Source of the DNA: Macrococcoides equi
GTDB taxonomy: Bacteria > Bacillota > Bacilli > Staphylococcales > Staphylococcaceae
Length of the DNA stretch: 64,000 bases
Assembly: GCF_047425865.1 (NCBI RefSeq)
Contig: NZ_CP179735.1
Reading direction: 5' to 3' (one strand)
Below the pieces are notes generated by a model that was not told where the DNA came from, searched no databases, and worked only from the letters and a program-made list of their open reading frames with translations. Below, piece by piece: positions 9,761 through 18,525 of this stretch (position 1 is its first letter; each line of letters opens with the position of its first letter). The translations under genes were made by a program, and so were the position numbers.

Positions 9761-10438
9761 ATGAGTATATTTAATAAGGAAGTTGTTATCCCTCGAGTAT
9801 TATTTGAGAATTACCATCTGATAGGGATGAGCGAAACAGAGTTAATGATGATAATGAAAATAATTGAACTTTCAGTCAGTGATAATTTACCATCATTTGA
9901 TGTAATTAGTGATGCGATGAGCATAGATAAAGCACAAGTGATGTTAGTATTACAGAATTTAATCAGCAAAGACTTTATAAAAATTGATGTAAAAAAGTAT
10001 GATGAACACCATTTTGAAGAGAGATTCAATCTTACACCGCTTGAGAATCACTTATCACAAGCAATATCTGAACGTAGAAAAAAAGTTGAATTAAAGGAAG
10101 AACAAAATGATTTTAAGGCAATCTTTGAGAGATTTGAAGCAGCATTTGCAAGGCCGTTAACACCACTTGAAATAGAGACAATTTCTAACTGGATAGATAC
10201 GGATAAACATTCAGCATCCATTATTATTGCAGCTTTAAATGAAGCGACAAGTCATAATAAATTAAGCATTAAATATATCGATCGAATATTACTCAACTGG
10301 AAAAAACGAAATGTTAAAACGATTGAAGAATCAAAGGTAATTAGTAATGAATATAAGCCTGTTAAAACAATGTCAAAATCAGTGCCGGATATTCCCGTTT
10401 TTGATTGGGTAAATGGAGAGAATCCTTATGATAAGTAA
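9761..10438 (+). CDS. dnaD: DNA replication initiation protein DnaD
   Basis: DnaD is a primosomal protein needed with DnaB and DnaI to load the replicative helicase at oriC and at restart sites. The 225-residue protein has an N-terminal winged-helix domain (about residues 1-95) and the C-terminal DnaD/DnaB DDBH2 domain, where FERAFARPLTPLEIE-like residues (here FEAAFARPLTPLEIE) and YIDRILLNW are the typical signature. A strong AGGAGG precedes the ATG. Its end overlaps the nth start region, as in B. subtilis. Confidence 0.93.
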   Translation: MSIFNKEVVIPRVLFENYHLIGMSETELMMIMKIIELSVSDNLPSFDVISDAMSIDKAQVMLVLQNLISKDFIKIDVKKYDEHHFEERFNLTPLENHLSQAISERRKKVELKEEQNDFKAIFERFEAAFARPLTPLEIETISNWIDTDKHSASIIIAALNEATSHNKLSIKYIDRILLNWKKRNVKTIEESKVISNEYKPVKTMSKSVPDIPVFDWVNGENPYDK

Positions 10439-11081
10439 AAAGAAAACACTAGAAATGTTAGATATTATCGATGAAATGTTTCCTGATGCAGAATGTGAAC
10501 TCGTACATGATAATCCGTTTGAATTAACGATTGCAGTACTTTTATCAGCACAGTGTACAGATGTCCATGTCAATAAAGTAACGAAAAATTTGTTTCAAAA
10601 ATATAAAACACCGCAAGATTATTTAGATGTGTCGGTAGAAGAGTTAATGGATGATATTCGCTCGATTGGCTTATATAAAAATAAAGCTAAAAATATTCAG
10701 GCGTTATGTAAAATATTACTAGAAAAATATAATGGAGAAGTCCCAAAAACGCATGCAGAACTCGTAGCCTTACCAGGCGTAGGGCAAAAGACTGCTAATG
10801 TTGTAGTATCTGTAGCTTATGGCATTCCAGCACTTGCTGTAGATACTCATGTAGAACGAGTTTCTAAAAGATTAGGGATATGTAAATGGAAAGATAACGT
10901 TAAACAAGTAGAAGCGACGTTATGTGACAAGATTCCAAAAGAAAGATGGAATAAAACGCATCATCAGCTTATCTTCTTTGGACGTTATCACTGTACTGCA
11001 CGTAATCCCAAATGTCTAGAATGTCCATTGTTACAGGAATGTAGAGAAGGTCGTAAACGTCATAAGGTGGTCGTGTCATGA
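10428..11081 (+). CDS. nth: endonuclease III (DNA glycosylase/AP lyase)
   Basis: Nth removes oxidised pyrimidines and cleaves the abasic site in base-excision repair. The 217-residue protein has the helix-hairpin-helix LPGVGQKTANVV carrying the catalytic lysine near residue 118, the catalytic aspartate in VDTHVERVSKRLG near 138, and a C-terminal 4Fe-4S ligand set C-x6-C-x2-C-x5-C near 187-203. I start it at 10428 after GGAGAG rather than at an upstream in-frame ATG at 10413. It overlaps the end of dnaD and the start of ypoC. Confidence 0.94.
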   Translation: MISKKKTLEMLDIIDEMFPDAECELVHDNPFELTIAVLLSAQCTDVHVNKVTKNLFQKYKTPQDYLDVSVEELMDDIRSIGLYKNKAKNIQALCKILLEKYNGEVPKTHAELVALPGVGQKTANVVVSVAYGIPALAVDTHVERVSKRLGICKWKDNVKQVEATLCDKIPKERWNKTHHQLIFFGRYHCTARNPKCLECPLLQECREGRKRHKVVVS

Positions 11082-11392
11082 AAGAACATATTCAATCATT
11101 AGAAAAGTTAATTGAGGAACATAGTGCAAATAGAACCTTAAAAAGCGATGCAGCAAAAAAATTACTTGATGCGTATTATGATCATATTATTATACTTATG
11201 AATCTATTAAATGACATTACTGACAAAAATATATTAGAAGATAATTACGAAATTTCACCATTAAATTTCAATGAGAGAATTCAATATATTGAAGCAAGAA
11301 AACATCATTACATGGGATATCAGCAGATGAAAACGATGTATACTGAAATTTTTAAATTGGTCGCTATTCAGAATATAAAAAAGAAGCGTTAA
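11078..11392 (+). CDS. ypoC: YpoC family protein
   Basis: A small 104-residue, mostly helical protein matching the YpoC position behind nth in Bacillales. It has no catalytic motif that I can see and its function is unknown. Its ATG overlaps the nth stop (ATGA), so it is translationally coupled to the repair gene. Its last codons fall inside the bidirectional terminator it shares with the convergent penicillin-binding protein gene. The name rests on synteny and on the N-terminal helical pattern. Confidence 0.75.
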   Translation: MKEHIQSLEKLIEEHSANRTLKSDAAKKLLDAYYDHIIILMNLLNDITDKNILEDNYEISPLNFNERIQYIEARKHHYMGYQQMKTMYTEIFKLVAIQNIKKKR

Positions 11393-11416
11393 CATTAAAC
11401 TGTTACGCTTCTTTTT
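11378..11416. terminator. bidirectional terminator between ypoC and the pbp gene
   Basis: AAGAAGCGTTAACA and TGTTACGCTTCTT pair with one bulged base. The stem is flanked by an A-run on the left and a T-run on the right, so it can end transcription from both convergent genes. Confidence 0.8.
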
Positions 11417-13838
11417 ATTGTCCTAAACTTTGTGCTGCCCGTTCATTTGCAGCTTTAAGATCAGCAGCAGCTCTGTCACTTGCAGCTTTAAGGTCAGCAG
11501 CAGCTCTGTCACTTGCAGCTTTAAGGTCAGCGGCAGCTTTATCATTCGCTGAGTGGGTTGAACCAGGTTCTGTAGTTTTAGGTGTTGTTGCAACTTCAGG
11601 ACTTTCTGTAGTTACAACTTTCTTTTTATTCGTTGTTTTTTTTTCATTACTTGAAGAACTATCATTAAATTGATTTTTAGCGTCTTGTTCGGCCTGCTGA
11701 GCTTCTTCAAGGGCTTTACGAGCTGCATCAGCAGCACGTTTATTATCTTCACGTGCTGCATCTGTATGCTCATTTAATGATCCAGTAGGAAAGGTAGTAG
11801 TAGATTTACCAGGTGTACTAGTACCATTTCCTGTTAAAATACTATTGTCATCAGGTTGACCTTTAACTTTCACATCATTTCCAACTTTTTCAACTGAGTC
11901 AGGCATATCAAAATCTTTTCCATCAATTGGGTTGATTTCACTCATAACCTGTTTAAATAAAGATTTAGGTAAAGCTTGCTCTTCGGATCCTACAAAAGAA
12001 TTAGCGCCACCTTCAGCAAGTTTAGTGAAGCCCATCCACACTGACATCGTATAACGAGGTGAATATCCTATAATCCATACATCTTTCGCTGCATTATCCG
12101 GCAGATTATATTTCTCATAAGTCTCATTACCGTAAGTTCCTGTACCAGTTTTTGCAGCTAAAGTTAATCCTGGAATACTAGACCCATACGCTGTACCTAA
12201 AGGTTCAAATGAGCCCTTTAGCATATCAGTTACGATATAAGCAGTATAATCTTCCATTGCTTTTTCAGAAACAGTATCAAATTTAATCGTTTCATCATCT
12301 TGAGTAACAACTTTTCGGATAGCATGAGCCTTATTATAAGTCCCACCATTACCGAATGCAGAAAAGGCACTAGCCATTTGAGTAGGTGAGAATTCAGATG
12401 AAGAACCACCTAATGCTTCTGATGGACCGATATCTTTTGATGGATATTCTAATCCAACATTTTTAGCGAAATTATACGAAGCATCATTTCCAGCCTTATT
12501 TTTAACTTCCTGATAAATTTTAAGAGCCGGAATATTTAAACTACGTCGTATTGCATCTCTCATTGTCAGGATACCATGATTTTGAGTATCATAGTTTTTA
12601 AATTTAATACCATTAATATCATATTCAGATTCATCCTGAATTTTATGGTTAGTTGCCCATTTTTCATTTTCAACAATTGGTCCGTAACTAATAAAAGGTT
12701 TAATTGTAGAACCAACAGGGTGAACATCTGTTGCTAAGTTACGATCAATAACATCTTTATAATTGCGTCCACCACTAATAGCTACTAATGCACCTGTTTG
12801 TGTGTCTACAATTGTAGATGCAGCTTGCTGATATTTATTTTTATAGATATTCATATTATCAACGTTATTTTGTAGAGAGATTTGTGCGTTATTATCCATG
12901 TTCGTGTAAATTTTTAAACCACTTGTTAATACATCGCTTAATGATTTACCTTCAAACTCTTTATTCGTTTTTAATTCCTGTTTTATAACATTAACGTATG
13001 AAGCATATTTTGGATCATTTTCTTCAATATTTTGTCTTTGTGCAGAAGTTCTTTGTACAAGGTTTTTCGATAAATCTTCTGCTTGCGCTTGTTCCATTTC
13101 TGCTTTTGAAATTCGTTTATGACGGTTCATTAAATATAAGACAGTATCTTTACGTTTTTCCGCAGCCTCTGGATGATCATAAATATTATAAAGGTTTGGA
13201 ACTTGAGGCAAGCCGGCTAGATATGCAGATTCAGCAAGTGATAATTGATTTAAATCCTTATTGAAATAATATCTTGCAGCTGTTTTGACACCGTAAATTC
13301 CATCAGAATAATAAATTTTATTAAGATACATTTCAAAAATTTGATTTTTGTCATATTCTTGTTCCAGACGATATGACAGATAAGCTTCTTGTGCTTTACG
13401 TTCAATTGATTTCTGATCAGTTAAAAATGAACGTTTAACAACTTGTTGTGTTAAAGTAGAAGCACCTTGTGAACCAAATCCTCCAGTAAAGTTTTTAAAT
13501 ACTGCTCCAGTTAATCTTTTAAAGTCTAATGCGCCATGTTCATAGAAGCGGTTATCTTCAGTCGCTAATACAGCATTGCGTATATTATCAGGAATATCTG
13601 CAAATTTAACACTTTCTCGTTTTTGTCCCATATATAAGACGGTCACAAGATTATCATCCTTGTCGTAAATCTTTGTCGGTAACTGGTCTCTTAATGCTGA
13701 TTCATTAAATTTAGGAGCATTATATGCATAATATAAAAACAATAACATTCCTGCGACGATAAAAAATGTTCCGATGGCAAATAATATACCTAGAACCTGT
13801 AATATCGTACGTTTTAAATTTCTTTTTGTTTTGGCCAT
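11415..13838 (-). CDS. bifunctional class A penicillin-binding protein
   Basis: This 807-residue membrane enzyme polymerises lipid II and cross-links peptidoglycan; it is the PBP1A/PBP2 (ponA-type) protein of the recU locus. One N-terminal transmembrane helix spans about residues 12-36. The GT51 domain shows TEDNRFYEHGALD and QGASTLTQQ. The transpeptidase domain shows STIK with the catalytic serine near 378, SLN near 430, and KTG near 561. The C-terminus after about 690 is a Thr/Ser/Ala-rich, charged tail ending in 11-residue repeats with core AADLKAASDRA. The S. aureus PBP2 is near 727 residues, so the tail is extended. It is followed by recU's co-directional partner arrangement (recU upstream, 25-nt gap). 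Confidence 0.93.
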   Translation of the reverse strand: MAKTKRNLKRTILQVLGILFAIGTFFIVAGMLLFLYYAYNAPKFNESALRDQLPTKIYDKDDNLVTVLYMGQKRESVKFADIPDNIRNAVLATEDNRFYEHGALDFKRLTGAVFKNFTGGFGSQGASTLTQQVVKRSFLTDQKSIERKAQEAYLSYRLEQEYDKNQIFEMYLNKIYYSDGIYGVKTAARYYFNKDLNQLSLAESAYLAGLPQVPNLYNIYDHPEAAEKRKDTVLYLMNRHKRISKAEMEQAQAEDLSKNLVQRTSAQRQNIEENDPKYASYVNVIKQELKTNKEFEGKSLSDVLTSGLKIYTNMDNNAQISLQNNVDNMNIYKNKYQQAASTIVDTQTGALVAISGGRNYKDVIDRNLATDVHPVGSTIKPFISYGPIVENEKWATNHKIQDESEYDINGIKFKNYDTQNHGILTMRDAIRRSLNIPALKIYQEVKNKAGNDASYNFAKNVGLEYPSKDIGPSEALGGSSSEFSPTQMASAFSAFGNGGTYNKAHAIRKVVTQDDETIKFDTVSEKAMEDYTAYIVTDMLKGSFEPLGTAYGSSIPGLTLAAKTGTGTYGNETYEKYNLPDNAAKDVWIIGYSPRYTMSVWMGFTKLAEGGANSFVGSEEQALPKSLFKQVMSEINPIDGKDFDMPDSVEKVGNDVKVKGQPDDNSILTGNGTSTPGKSTTTFPTGSLNEHTDAAREDNKRAADAARKALEEAQQAEQDAKNQFNDSSSSNEKKTTNKKKVVTTESPEVATTPKTTEPGSTHSANDKAAADLKAASDRAAADLKAASDRAAADLKAANERAAQSLGQ
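11449..11547 (-). repeat. three 33-bp tandem repeats in the PBP C-terminal tail
   Basis: Three consecutive 33-bp units (11449-11481, 11482-11514, 11515-11547) encode 11-residue repeats of the type AADLKAASDRA. The first two differ by one base; the third diverges at its end. Confidence 0.9.
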
Positions 13839-13863
13839 TCGTTAATCCTCACTCTCATTTAAC

Positions 13864-14466
13864 TTATACATTAAAGTATTCCTGGACAGCTTTTAAATAG
13901 TCTATTCGTGGTTGATAAGTATATGGTATCAATATACCATCTTTCTTAATTTCTTTTAATTGAATAGATTTCTTCTCATTCGTCAGGTAGCGTTGCCAAT
14001 AAATAAAAAATTGCCTGAACGGTAATAAATATACTTCTTCGTGACTGGAAAAGCAAATCAATACAAATACGATACCCCCATGCCTAAAAATTTGCTGCAT
14101 ATGATTGACCTGATGTTCATGGATGTTATTTAAAGGAAAGCTGGTTTTATTTTGAGTGGCTTTAGCTTCAAAATCAATATATTTACCTTTGAAAATACCA
14201 TTATAATCAGTTGTGGATGCACGTCTAAAATATGCTTCTTTGATTACGGCTTGTGAACGTTTTGGATAATCAACTTTAACAATTTGAACGGGTGTCGGTT
14301 TTTTATGTATGATCGCAATATCATTTTTGAGATAATAACGATTGCTGATATCAATTTCATCTTCAAATTTCATGCCACGTTTTCCGTATTCAATTTTACT
14401 ATTTTTCTGGCCTTTTGTAACTAAGTCTAAAGACTTAGTTTTCTTTCCGTTTGGATAATTAACCAT
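13864..14466 (-). CDS. recU: Holliday junction resolvase RecU
   Basis: RecU cleaves Holliday junctions in recombination and chromosome segregation. The 200-residue protein shows the family's conserved KKPTPVQIV, the nuclease core with STTDYNGIFKGKYIDFEAK (catalytic acidic and lysine residues), and FPLNNIHEHQ. An in-frame ATG at 14475 exists, but AGGATG just upstream of 14466 favours the shorter start MVNYPNGKK. It is the first gene of the recU-pbp transcript, as in Bacillus and Staphylococcus. Confidence 0.93.
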   Translation of the reverse strand: MVNYPNGKKTKSLDLVTKGQKNSKIEYGKRGMKFEDEIDISNRYYLKNDIAIIHKKPTPVQIVKVDYPKRSQAVIKEAYFRRASTTDYNGIFKGKYIDFEAKATQNKTSFPLNNIHEHQVNHMQQIFRHGGIVFVLICFSSHEEVYLLPFRQFFIYWQRYLTNEKKSIQLKEIKKDGILIPYTYQPRIDYLKAVQEYFNV

Positions 14467-14479
14467 AAGATTCATCCTA

Positions 14480-14508
14480 ATTGTGGTGTGTTATTATTTC
14501 GTATACAA
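14480..14508 (+). promoter_or_regulatory. sigma-A-type promoter for the yppE-ypsA-gpsB run
   Basis: TTGTGG at 14480-14485 and TACAAT at 14503-14508 are separated by 17 bp, placing a start point about 25 nt upstream of the gene at 14542. Confidence 0.6.
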
Positions 14509-14541
14509 TGAGTTTATCATAAGTATGAAAGGAGTACTTAA

Positions 14542-14889
14542 ATGTTACAAAATTGTATTCAAAGCTTAATTCTAGATATCAATGAAATTTCAAATTACTT
14601 TGAACGTTCAAAAAAAGGCGAGACATTCAATTTTGTATTACATGTGCAACCCTTTACTGAAAGAGTTGATAGTCATTTGAATGAATTTACCAGATTTGAA
14701 GAAAAGGTATTGTCACTTCCTTTAATGAATGAAAAGAAATTATCATTGCTTATATTATATATAAAAGAATTATCTGTAGAATGTTTTTTTGAAAAAACAA
14801 GTAAAAAAATATTTTTAGATAAATATAAAGCTGTTAACCACGATTTACATTATATTAATAGAAAGGTTAATCATGAGATAGAAGGGTGA
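14542..14889 (+). CDS. YppE family (DUF1798) protein
   Basis: A 115-residue helical cytoplasmic protein of the DUF1798/YppE family, function unknown. No enzyme motif is visible. It follows AAAGGAG and lies between recU and ypsA, the position of the same family in staphylococci. The 3-nt gap to ypsA suggests a common transcript. The family call rests mainly on position, size and helical pattern. Confidence 0.65.
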   Translation: MLQNCIQSLILDINEISNYFERSKKGETFNFVLHVQPFTERVDSHLNEFTRFEEKVLSLPLMNEKKLSLLILYIKELSVECFFEKTSKKIFLDKYKAVNHDLHYINRKVNHEIEG

Positions 14890-14892
14890 TTC

Positions 14893-15444
14893 ATGAAAAC
14901 TGTATATATTACAGGATATAAACCATATGAAATCGGCATATTTAAAAACAATCAGCCTGAAGTCCGATTTATTAAACTATATTTGCAGGATAAAATAAAA
15001 TCATATATAGAAGAAGGTCTTGAATGGGTGATTATTCAAGGGAACCTTGGAACCGAGTTGTGGGCAGGAGAAATAGTCATTCGGCTTAAGAAACAATATG
15101 ATATAAAGCTTGGTATCATTACACCATTTTTAAATCATACAGAAAAGTGGAATGAGGAAAATCAACTTTACTACCAAAGGATAGCTCAACGTGCAGATTA
15201 CTTAAATAGCGTTTTTCAGGATACCTACAAAGGTAGCTATATGTTCCAGCAGGCCAATCAATTTATTTTGGACAATACAGAAGGAACAATTCTATTTTAC
15301 GATGAAGAACTAGAAGCAAGTCCGCAATATTTTAAGCGAACGCTCATTGATTTTATGGAAAAAAATCACTATACTATGGATAGTATAAGTTTATTCGACC
15401 TATCAGAGTTTGTTAGTGAATATATGAGAGAACAAGAAAATTAG
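14893..15444 (+). CDS. ypsA: YpsA, SLOG-family (DUF1273) protein
   Basis: A 183-residue protein of the DUF1273/YpsA family with a SLOG/DprA-like Rossmann fold that may bind a nucleotide-related ligand. The N-terminal ITGYKPYEIGIF and the later GNLGTELWAGE match the family. YpsA has been linked to cell-division control in Bacillus and Staphylococcus, and here it lies directly upstream of the division gene gpsB, which supports that link. The biochemical function is not known. Confidence 0.88.
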   Translation: MKTVYITGYKPYEIGIFKNNQPEVRFIKLYLQDKIKSYIEEGLEWVIIQGNLGTELWAGEIVIRLKKQYDIKLGIITPFLNHTEKWNEENQLYYQRIAQRADYLNSVFQDTYKGSYMFQQANQFILDNTEGTILFYDEELEASPQYFKRTLIDFMEKNHYTMDSISLFDLSEFVSEYMREQEN

Positions 15445-15454
15445 AGGTGTAGTT

Positions 15455-15769
15455 ATGTCAGAATTAAACTTAAAATTATCTGCTAAAGATATTTATGAAA
15501 AAGAATTTGAAAGAACGATGGTTCGAGGTTTTAAACCAGAAGATGTAGATAGTTTTCTAGATGAAATTATTGAAGATTATCAAAAAATGGCAGATATGAA
15601 TAATCAATTGTTAAAATTATCGGATGAAAACACGAAGTTAAAACGTGAAATCGAAAATTTACGTATGCGTCTCGCAACCGGAAGAAGTGAAGCACAACAA
15701 CAGCCTGCGAACAATTACGATTTATTAAAACGTATATCCAACCTTGAAAAAGCAGTATTCGGTAAATAA
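15455..15769 (+). CDS. gpsB: cell-cycle protein GpsB
   Basis: GpsB is a small DivIVA-like adaptor that couples septal and lateral peptidoglycan synthesis and binds penicillin-binding proteins. The 104-residue protein has the N-terminal membrane-associating DivIVA domain (FERTMVRGFKPEDVDSFLDEI, key residues RGF and DVD) followed by a coiled coil to about residue 75 and a short C-terminal helix. It follows ypsA by 10 nt and precedes rnpB, the conserved order. Confidence 0.95.
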   Translation: MSELNLKLSAKDIYEKEFERTMVRGFKPEDVDSFLDEIIEDYQKMADMNNQLLKLSDENTKLKREIENLRMRLATGRSEAQQQPANNYDLLKRISNLEKAVFGK

Positions 15770-15774
15770 TAGTC

Positions 15775-15804
15775 TTCACTATTAATAATAAAAAGTGTTA
15801 TAAT
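15775..15804 (+). promoter_or_regulatory. promoter of the RNase P RNA gene
   Basis: A perfect TATAAT at 15799-15804 lies 18 bp after a weaker TTCACT at 15775-15780, giving a start near 15811, just before the conserved RNA begins. Confidence 0.65.
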
Positions 15805-15814
15805 CTAATAATGA

Positions 15815-16198
15815 ATAAAGATATCTCGGATAATCGCTATACATTGTATAGAGGAAAGTCCATGCTCACACAGCTCTGAGATGACTGTAGTGATCGTGCC
15901 AGGTGAAACAATAAGCCTGGGCATTAATTTGACGGCAATGAACAAACCTAAGTCATTGATATGGTTTTAGTAGTTTGAAAGTGCCACAGTGACGTAGCTT
16001 CTCTAGAAATAGAGAAGGTGGAACGCGGTAAACCCCTCGAGTGAGCAATCCAAATTTGGTAGGAGCACTTTTCTAGCGGAAATGAACGTATAGAAAAGGT
16101 AGAGCAATCTACAGACAGATGATTATCACCGGCGTACGAGAGTAACTAGGCTCGCTCGTAGTACTAAGGAACAGAACATGGCTTATAGAGATATCTTT
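15815..16198 (+). ncRNA. rnpB: RNase P RNA, Bacillus class B
   Basis: This is the catalytic RNA that matures tRNA 5' ends. The terminal P1 helix pairs AAAGATATCT near 15817 with AGATATCTTT near 16189. Universally conserved pieces are all in order: GAGGAAAGTCCATGCTC, AAAGTGCCACAGTGACG, GGTAAACCCCTCGAG, TTTGGTAGGAGC and GGAACAGAACATGGCTTA. The size of about 384 nt and the P10.1/P5.1-type layout fit class B. The exact ends are estimated from the P1 helix. Confidence 0.96.
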
Positions 16199-16203
16199 CT
16201 AGC

Positions 16204-16230
16204 AGCTCTCCATTTTTGGAGGGCTTTTTT
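16204..16230 (+). terminator. intrinsic terminator of rnpB
   Basis: AGCTCTCCA (16204-16212) pairs with TGGAGGGCT (16217-16225), allowing one G-T pair, with a short T loop and a run of six T residues. Confidence 0.85.
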
Positions 16231-16331
16231 ATTTGTTGAAAACATTTCATAGAACAGAATGAACGTGTTACAATAAATTTAATAAATACTACATAATACT
16301 ATAATTATATTATGTAAACTTGGAGGAAATT

Positions 16332-17450
16332 ATGTATCAATTACTAGCAACAACACCTATGGGGATGGAAGCAGTCGCAGCAAAGGAAATACAGGCGTTG
16401 GGATATGAAACTACTACTGAAAATGGACGCGTTCTTTATAAGGGTGATGCCAGAGCAATCGTTCAATCTAATTTATGGCTTAGAAGTGCGGATAGAGTTA
16501 AATTAGTAGTAGGGCGCTTTTATGCTACAACATTTGAACAATTATTTGATCAGACAAAGGAAATTCCATGGGAAAATTTTATTAGCGAAAACGGCAGTTT
16601 TCCAGTACAAGGTCGTAGCTTAAAGTCAAAGTTGTTTAGTGTACCTGACTGTCAGGCGATTGTTAAAAAAGCAATCGTAGAAAGATTAAAAAAAGCACAT
16701 AAAAAACAAGGATGGCTAACTGAAGATGGGGCTCTTTATAAAGTTGAAGTTGCTATTCTTAAAGATGAAGTATTACTTACAATTGACACTTCGGGCCTAG
16801 GATTACACAAACGTGGTTATCGTTTAGCACAAGGGGAAGCACCGATGAAAGAAACGCTTGCCGCTGCATTAGTATTATTATCAAACTGGAAAGGGGATAC
16901 ACCTTTCATTGATCCGTTTTGTGGATCTGGTACAATAGCCATTGAAGCAGCAATGATTGCACAAAATATTGCACCTGGCTTTAATCGTGACTTCGTCAGT
17001 GAAGACTGGGATATCATTCCTAAAGGCATGTACGATGAAGAACGTGTAAAAGCTGAAGAAGTTGCTGATTATGATAAAGAAATCTCGATTACAGCAAGTG
17101 ATATAGATCCTAAAATGGTTGAAATTGCACGCACCAATGCTATTGAAGTTGGATTTGGTGATATCATTGACTTTAAGCAAATGAATGTTCATGATTTAAC
17201 TTTAGTTTCAGAAAAAGGGGTCATTGTTGGAAATCCACCTTACGGCGAACGTATTGGTGAACGTAAAGAAGTTGAAGCAATGTATACTTATCTAGGTGAA
17301 TTAATCGAAAAAAATCCAAAGTGGTCGTTATATATTTTGACGAGTTTAAAGACTTTTGAAGTCTTAGTTGGTAAAAAAGCTACTAAACGTAGAAAACTTT
17401 TTAATGGTTATATTGAATGTACATACTATCAATATTGGGGCGAAAAATAA
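16332..17450 (+). CDS. rlmL: THUMP-domain class I rRNA methyltransferase (RlmL/YpsC)
   Basis: A 372-residue SAM-dependent N6-adenine/N2-guanine methyltransferase with an N-terminal THUMP RNA-binding domain (about residues 1-160), related to the RlmL half of E. coli RlmKL and to YpsC. FIDPFCGSGTIAIEAAMIA binds SAM near residue 195 and NPPYGERIG is the catalytic N-P-P-Y motif near 302. The start at 16332 follows TTGGAGG; the in-frame TTG at 16320 is the ribosome site itself. Position after gpsB-rnpB is conserved. The exact target base is inferred. Confidence 0.88.
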   Translation: MYQLLATTPMGMEAVAAKEIQALGYETTTENGRVLYKGDARAIVQSNLWLRSADRVKLVVGRFYATTFEQLFDQTKEIPWENFISENGSFPVQGRSLKSKLFSVPDCQAIVKKAIVERLKKAHKKQGWLTEDGALYKVEVAILKDEVLLTIDTSGLGLHKRGYRLAQGEAPMKETLAAALVLLSNWKGDTPFIDPFCGSGTIAIEAAMIAQNIAPGFNRDFVSEDWDIIPKGMYDEERVKAEEVADYDKEISITASDIDPKMVEIARTNAIEVGFGDIIDFKQMNVHDLTLVSEKGVIVGNPPYGERIGERKEVEAMYTYLGELIEKNPKWSLYILTSLKTFEVLVGKKATKRRKLFNGYIECTYYQYWGEK

Positions 17451-17480
17451 ATATTATCTGACATTTAAGGTGTTGACTGT

Positions 17481-18491
17481 ATGAAATTAAGTATATTGGA
17501 TCAAGTGGCAGTTTCTAGAGGTGAATCTCCAAACGATGCCATTCAACATACTATCGATTTAGTTAAATATGCTGAAGATATAGGCTATGATGCATATTAT
17601 GTTGCGGAACATCATAATACTTCAGGCCTTATTAGTCATGCTCCTGAAATTTTGATGACTCGATTATTATCTGTAACGCGTAAAATTCATGTAGGCTCGG
17701 CAGGGATATTACTGCCTCAGTATAGTCCTTATAAGATTGCTGAAAATGCGAAACTGTTAGAAGCCATGTTTCCTGGTCGGGTGATCATAGGATTAGGTAA
17801 TTCTCCCGGTGGAAGTGAAATCACTAGAAGTGCCTTAACAGATGGAGGACAAAATAAAGTAAGGGACTATGATCGATTAATAGAAGATTTTTTAGGATTT
17901 TTGCATAATACCTTACCTCTCACTCATCCCTATCGCACAGTTAAAGCTGGCCCCAGAATTACTCATCATCCTAAAGTAATGACTCTAGGTTTGACAGATA
18001 ATGGGGCGATGAGAGCAGCAAGATTAGGAATAGGTTTTGTTTTTGGTAATTTTATAAGTGATAAATATATAGAAAGTTCAATTAAGGTATATAGAGAGGC
18101 TTTTGTACCTAGTCAGCAGTTTAGTAAACCCTATGTTATCTTTAGTACATTTATTATTGTTGCGAGAGATGAGATAGAAGTTAAAATGCAGCAAACAATT
18201 CTGGATCATTGGTTATTGAATGTCTCAAAAGGAAGGGATACTGTTGTTCCAAGTTATGAGCAAGTTCAAAAATTAGAATATAATGATGCTGATCTGAAAT
18301 TGATACATAAAAATAGAGGAAGGTATATCATAGGCACTAAAGCATACATTAAAGATGAAATCTTAAAATTATACAATCGATATCATTTTGATGAACTCAT
18401 GGTGATTAATAATACACATGATTTTTATCTGAAGAAAGAGAGTTATCGAAAGCTAAAAACAATTATTAAAGAAATAAATCAAGATAAATAA
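17481..18491 (+). CDS. luciferase-like monooxygenase (LLM class, MsnO8-type)
   Basis: A 336-residue TIM-barrel flavin-dependent oxidoreductase of the bacterial luciferase-like family. LSILDQVAVSRGESP at the N-terminus, YVAEHHNTSG near residue 40 and GLGNSPGG near 104 match the MsnO8/YceB-like subgroup of unknown substrate. AAGGTG is upstream. It is a single gene between rlmL and the convergent oxidase operon and ends at a shared terminator. The physiological substrate cannot be told from sequence. Confidence 0.85.
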   Translation: MKLSILDQVAVSRGESPNDAIQHTIDLVKYAEDIGYDAYYVAEHHNTSGLISHAPEILMTRLLSVTRKIHVGSAGILLPQYSPYKIAENAKLLEAMFPGRVIIGLGNSPGGSEITRSALTDGGQNKVRDYDRLIEDFLGFLHNTLPLTHPYRTVKAGPRITHHPKVMTLGLTDNGAMRAARLGIGFVFGNFISDKYIESSIKVYREAFVPSQQFSKPYVIFSTFIIVARDEIEVKMQQTILDHWLLNVSKGRDTVVPSYEQVQKLEYNDADLKLIHKNRGRYIIGTKAYIKDEILKLYNRYHFDELMVINNTHDFYLKKESYRKLKTIIKEINQDK

Positions 18492-18525
18492 AAAAACATC
18501 AAGCAGCTGCTTGATGTTTTTTTAT
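18491..18525. terminator. bidirectional terminator
   Basis: A perfect palindrome with core ACATCAAGCAGCTGCTTGAT is flanked by A and T runs between the convergent monooxygenase and oxidase genes. Confidence 0.88.

Noticed and set aside
12998..13264. 88-codon open frame on the plus strand
   Set aside because: It lies antisense to the conserved glycosyltransferase domain of the penicillin-binding protein and has no family features.
16232..16331. Promoter for rlmL with TTGAAA and TACAAT
   Set aside because: The two boxes are 27 bp apart, too far for a sigma-A promoter; no better pair was seen.
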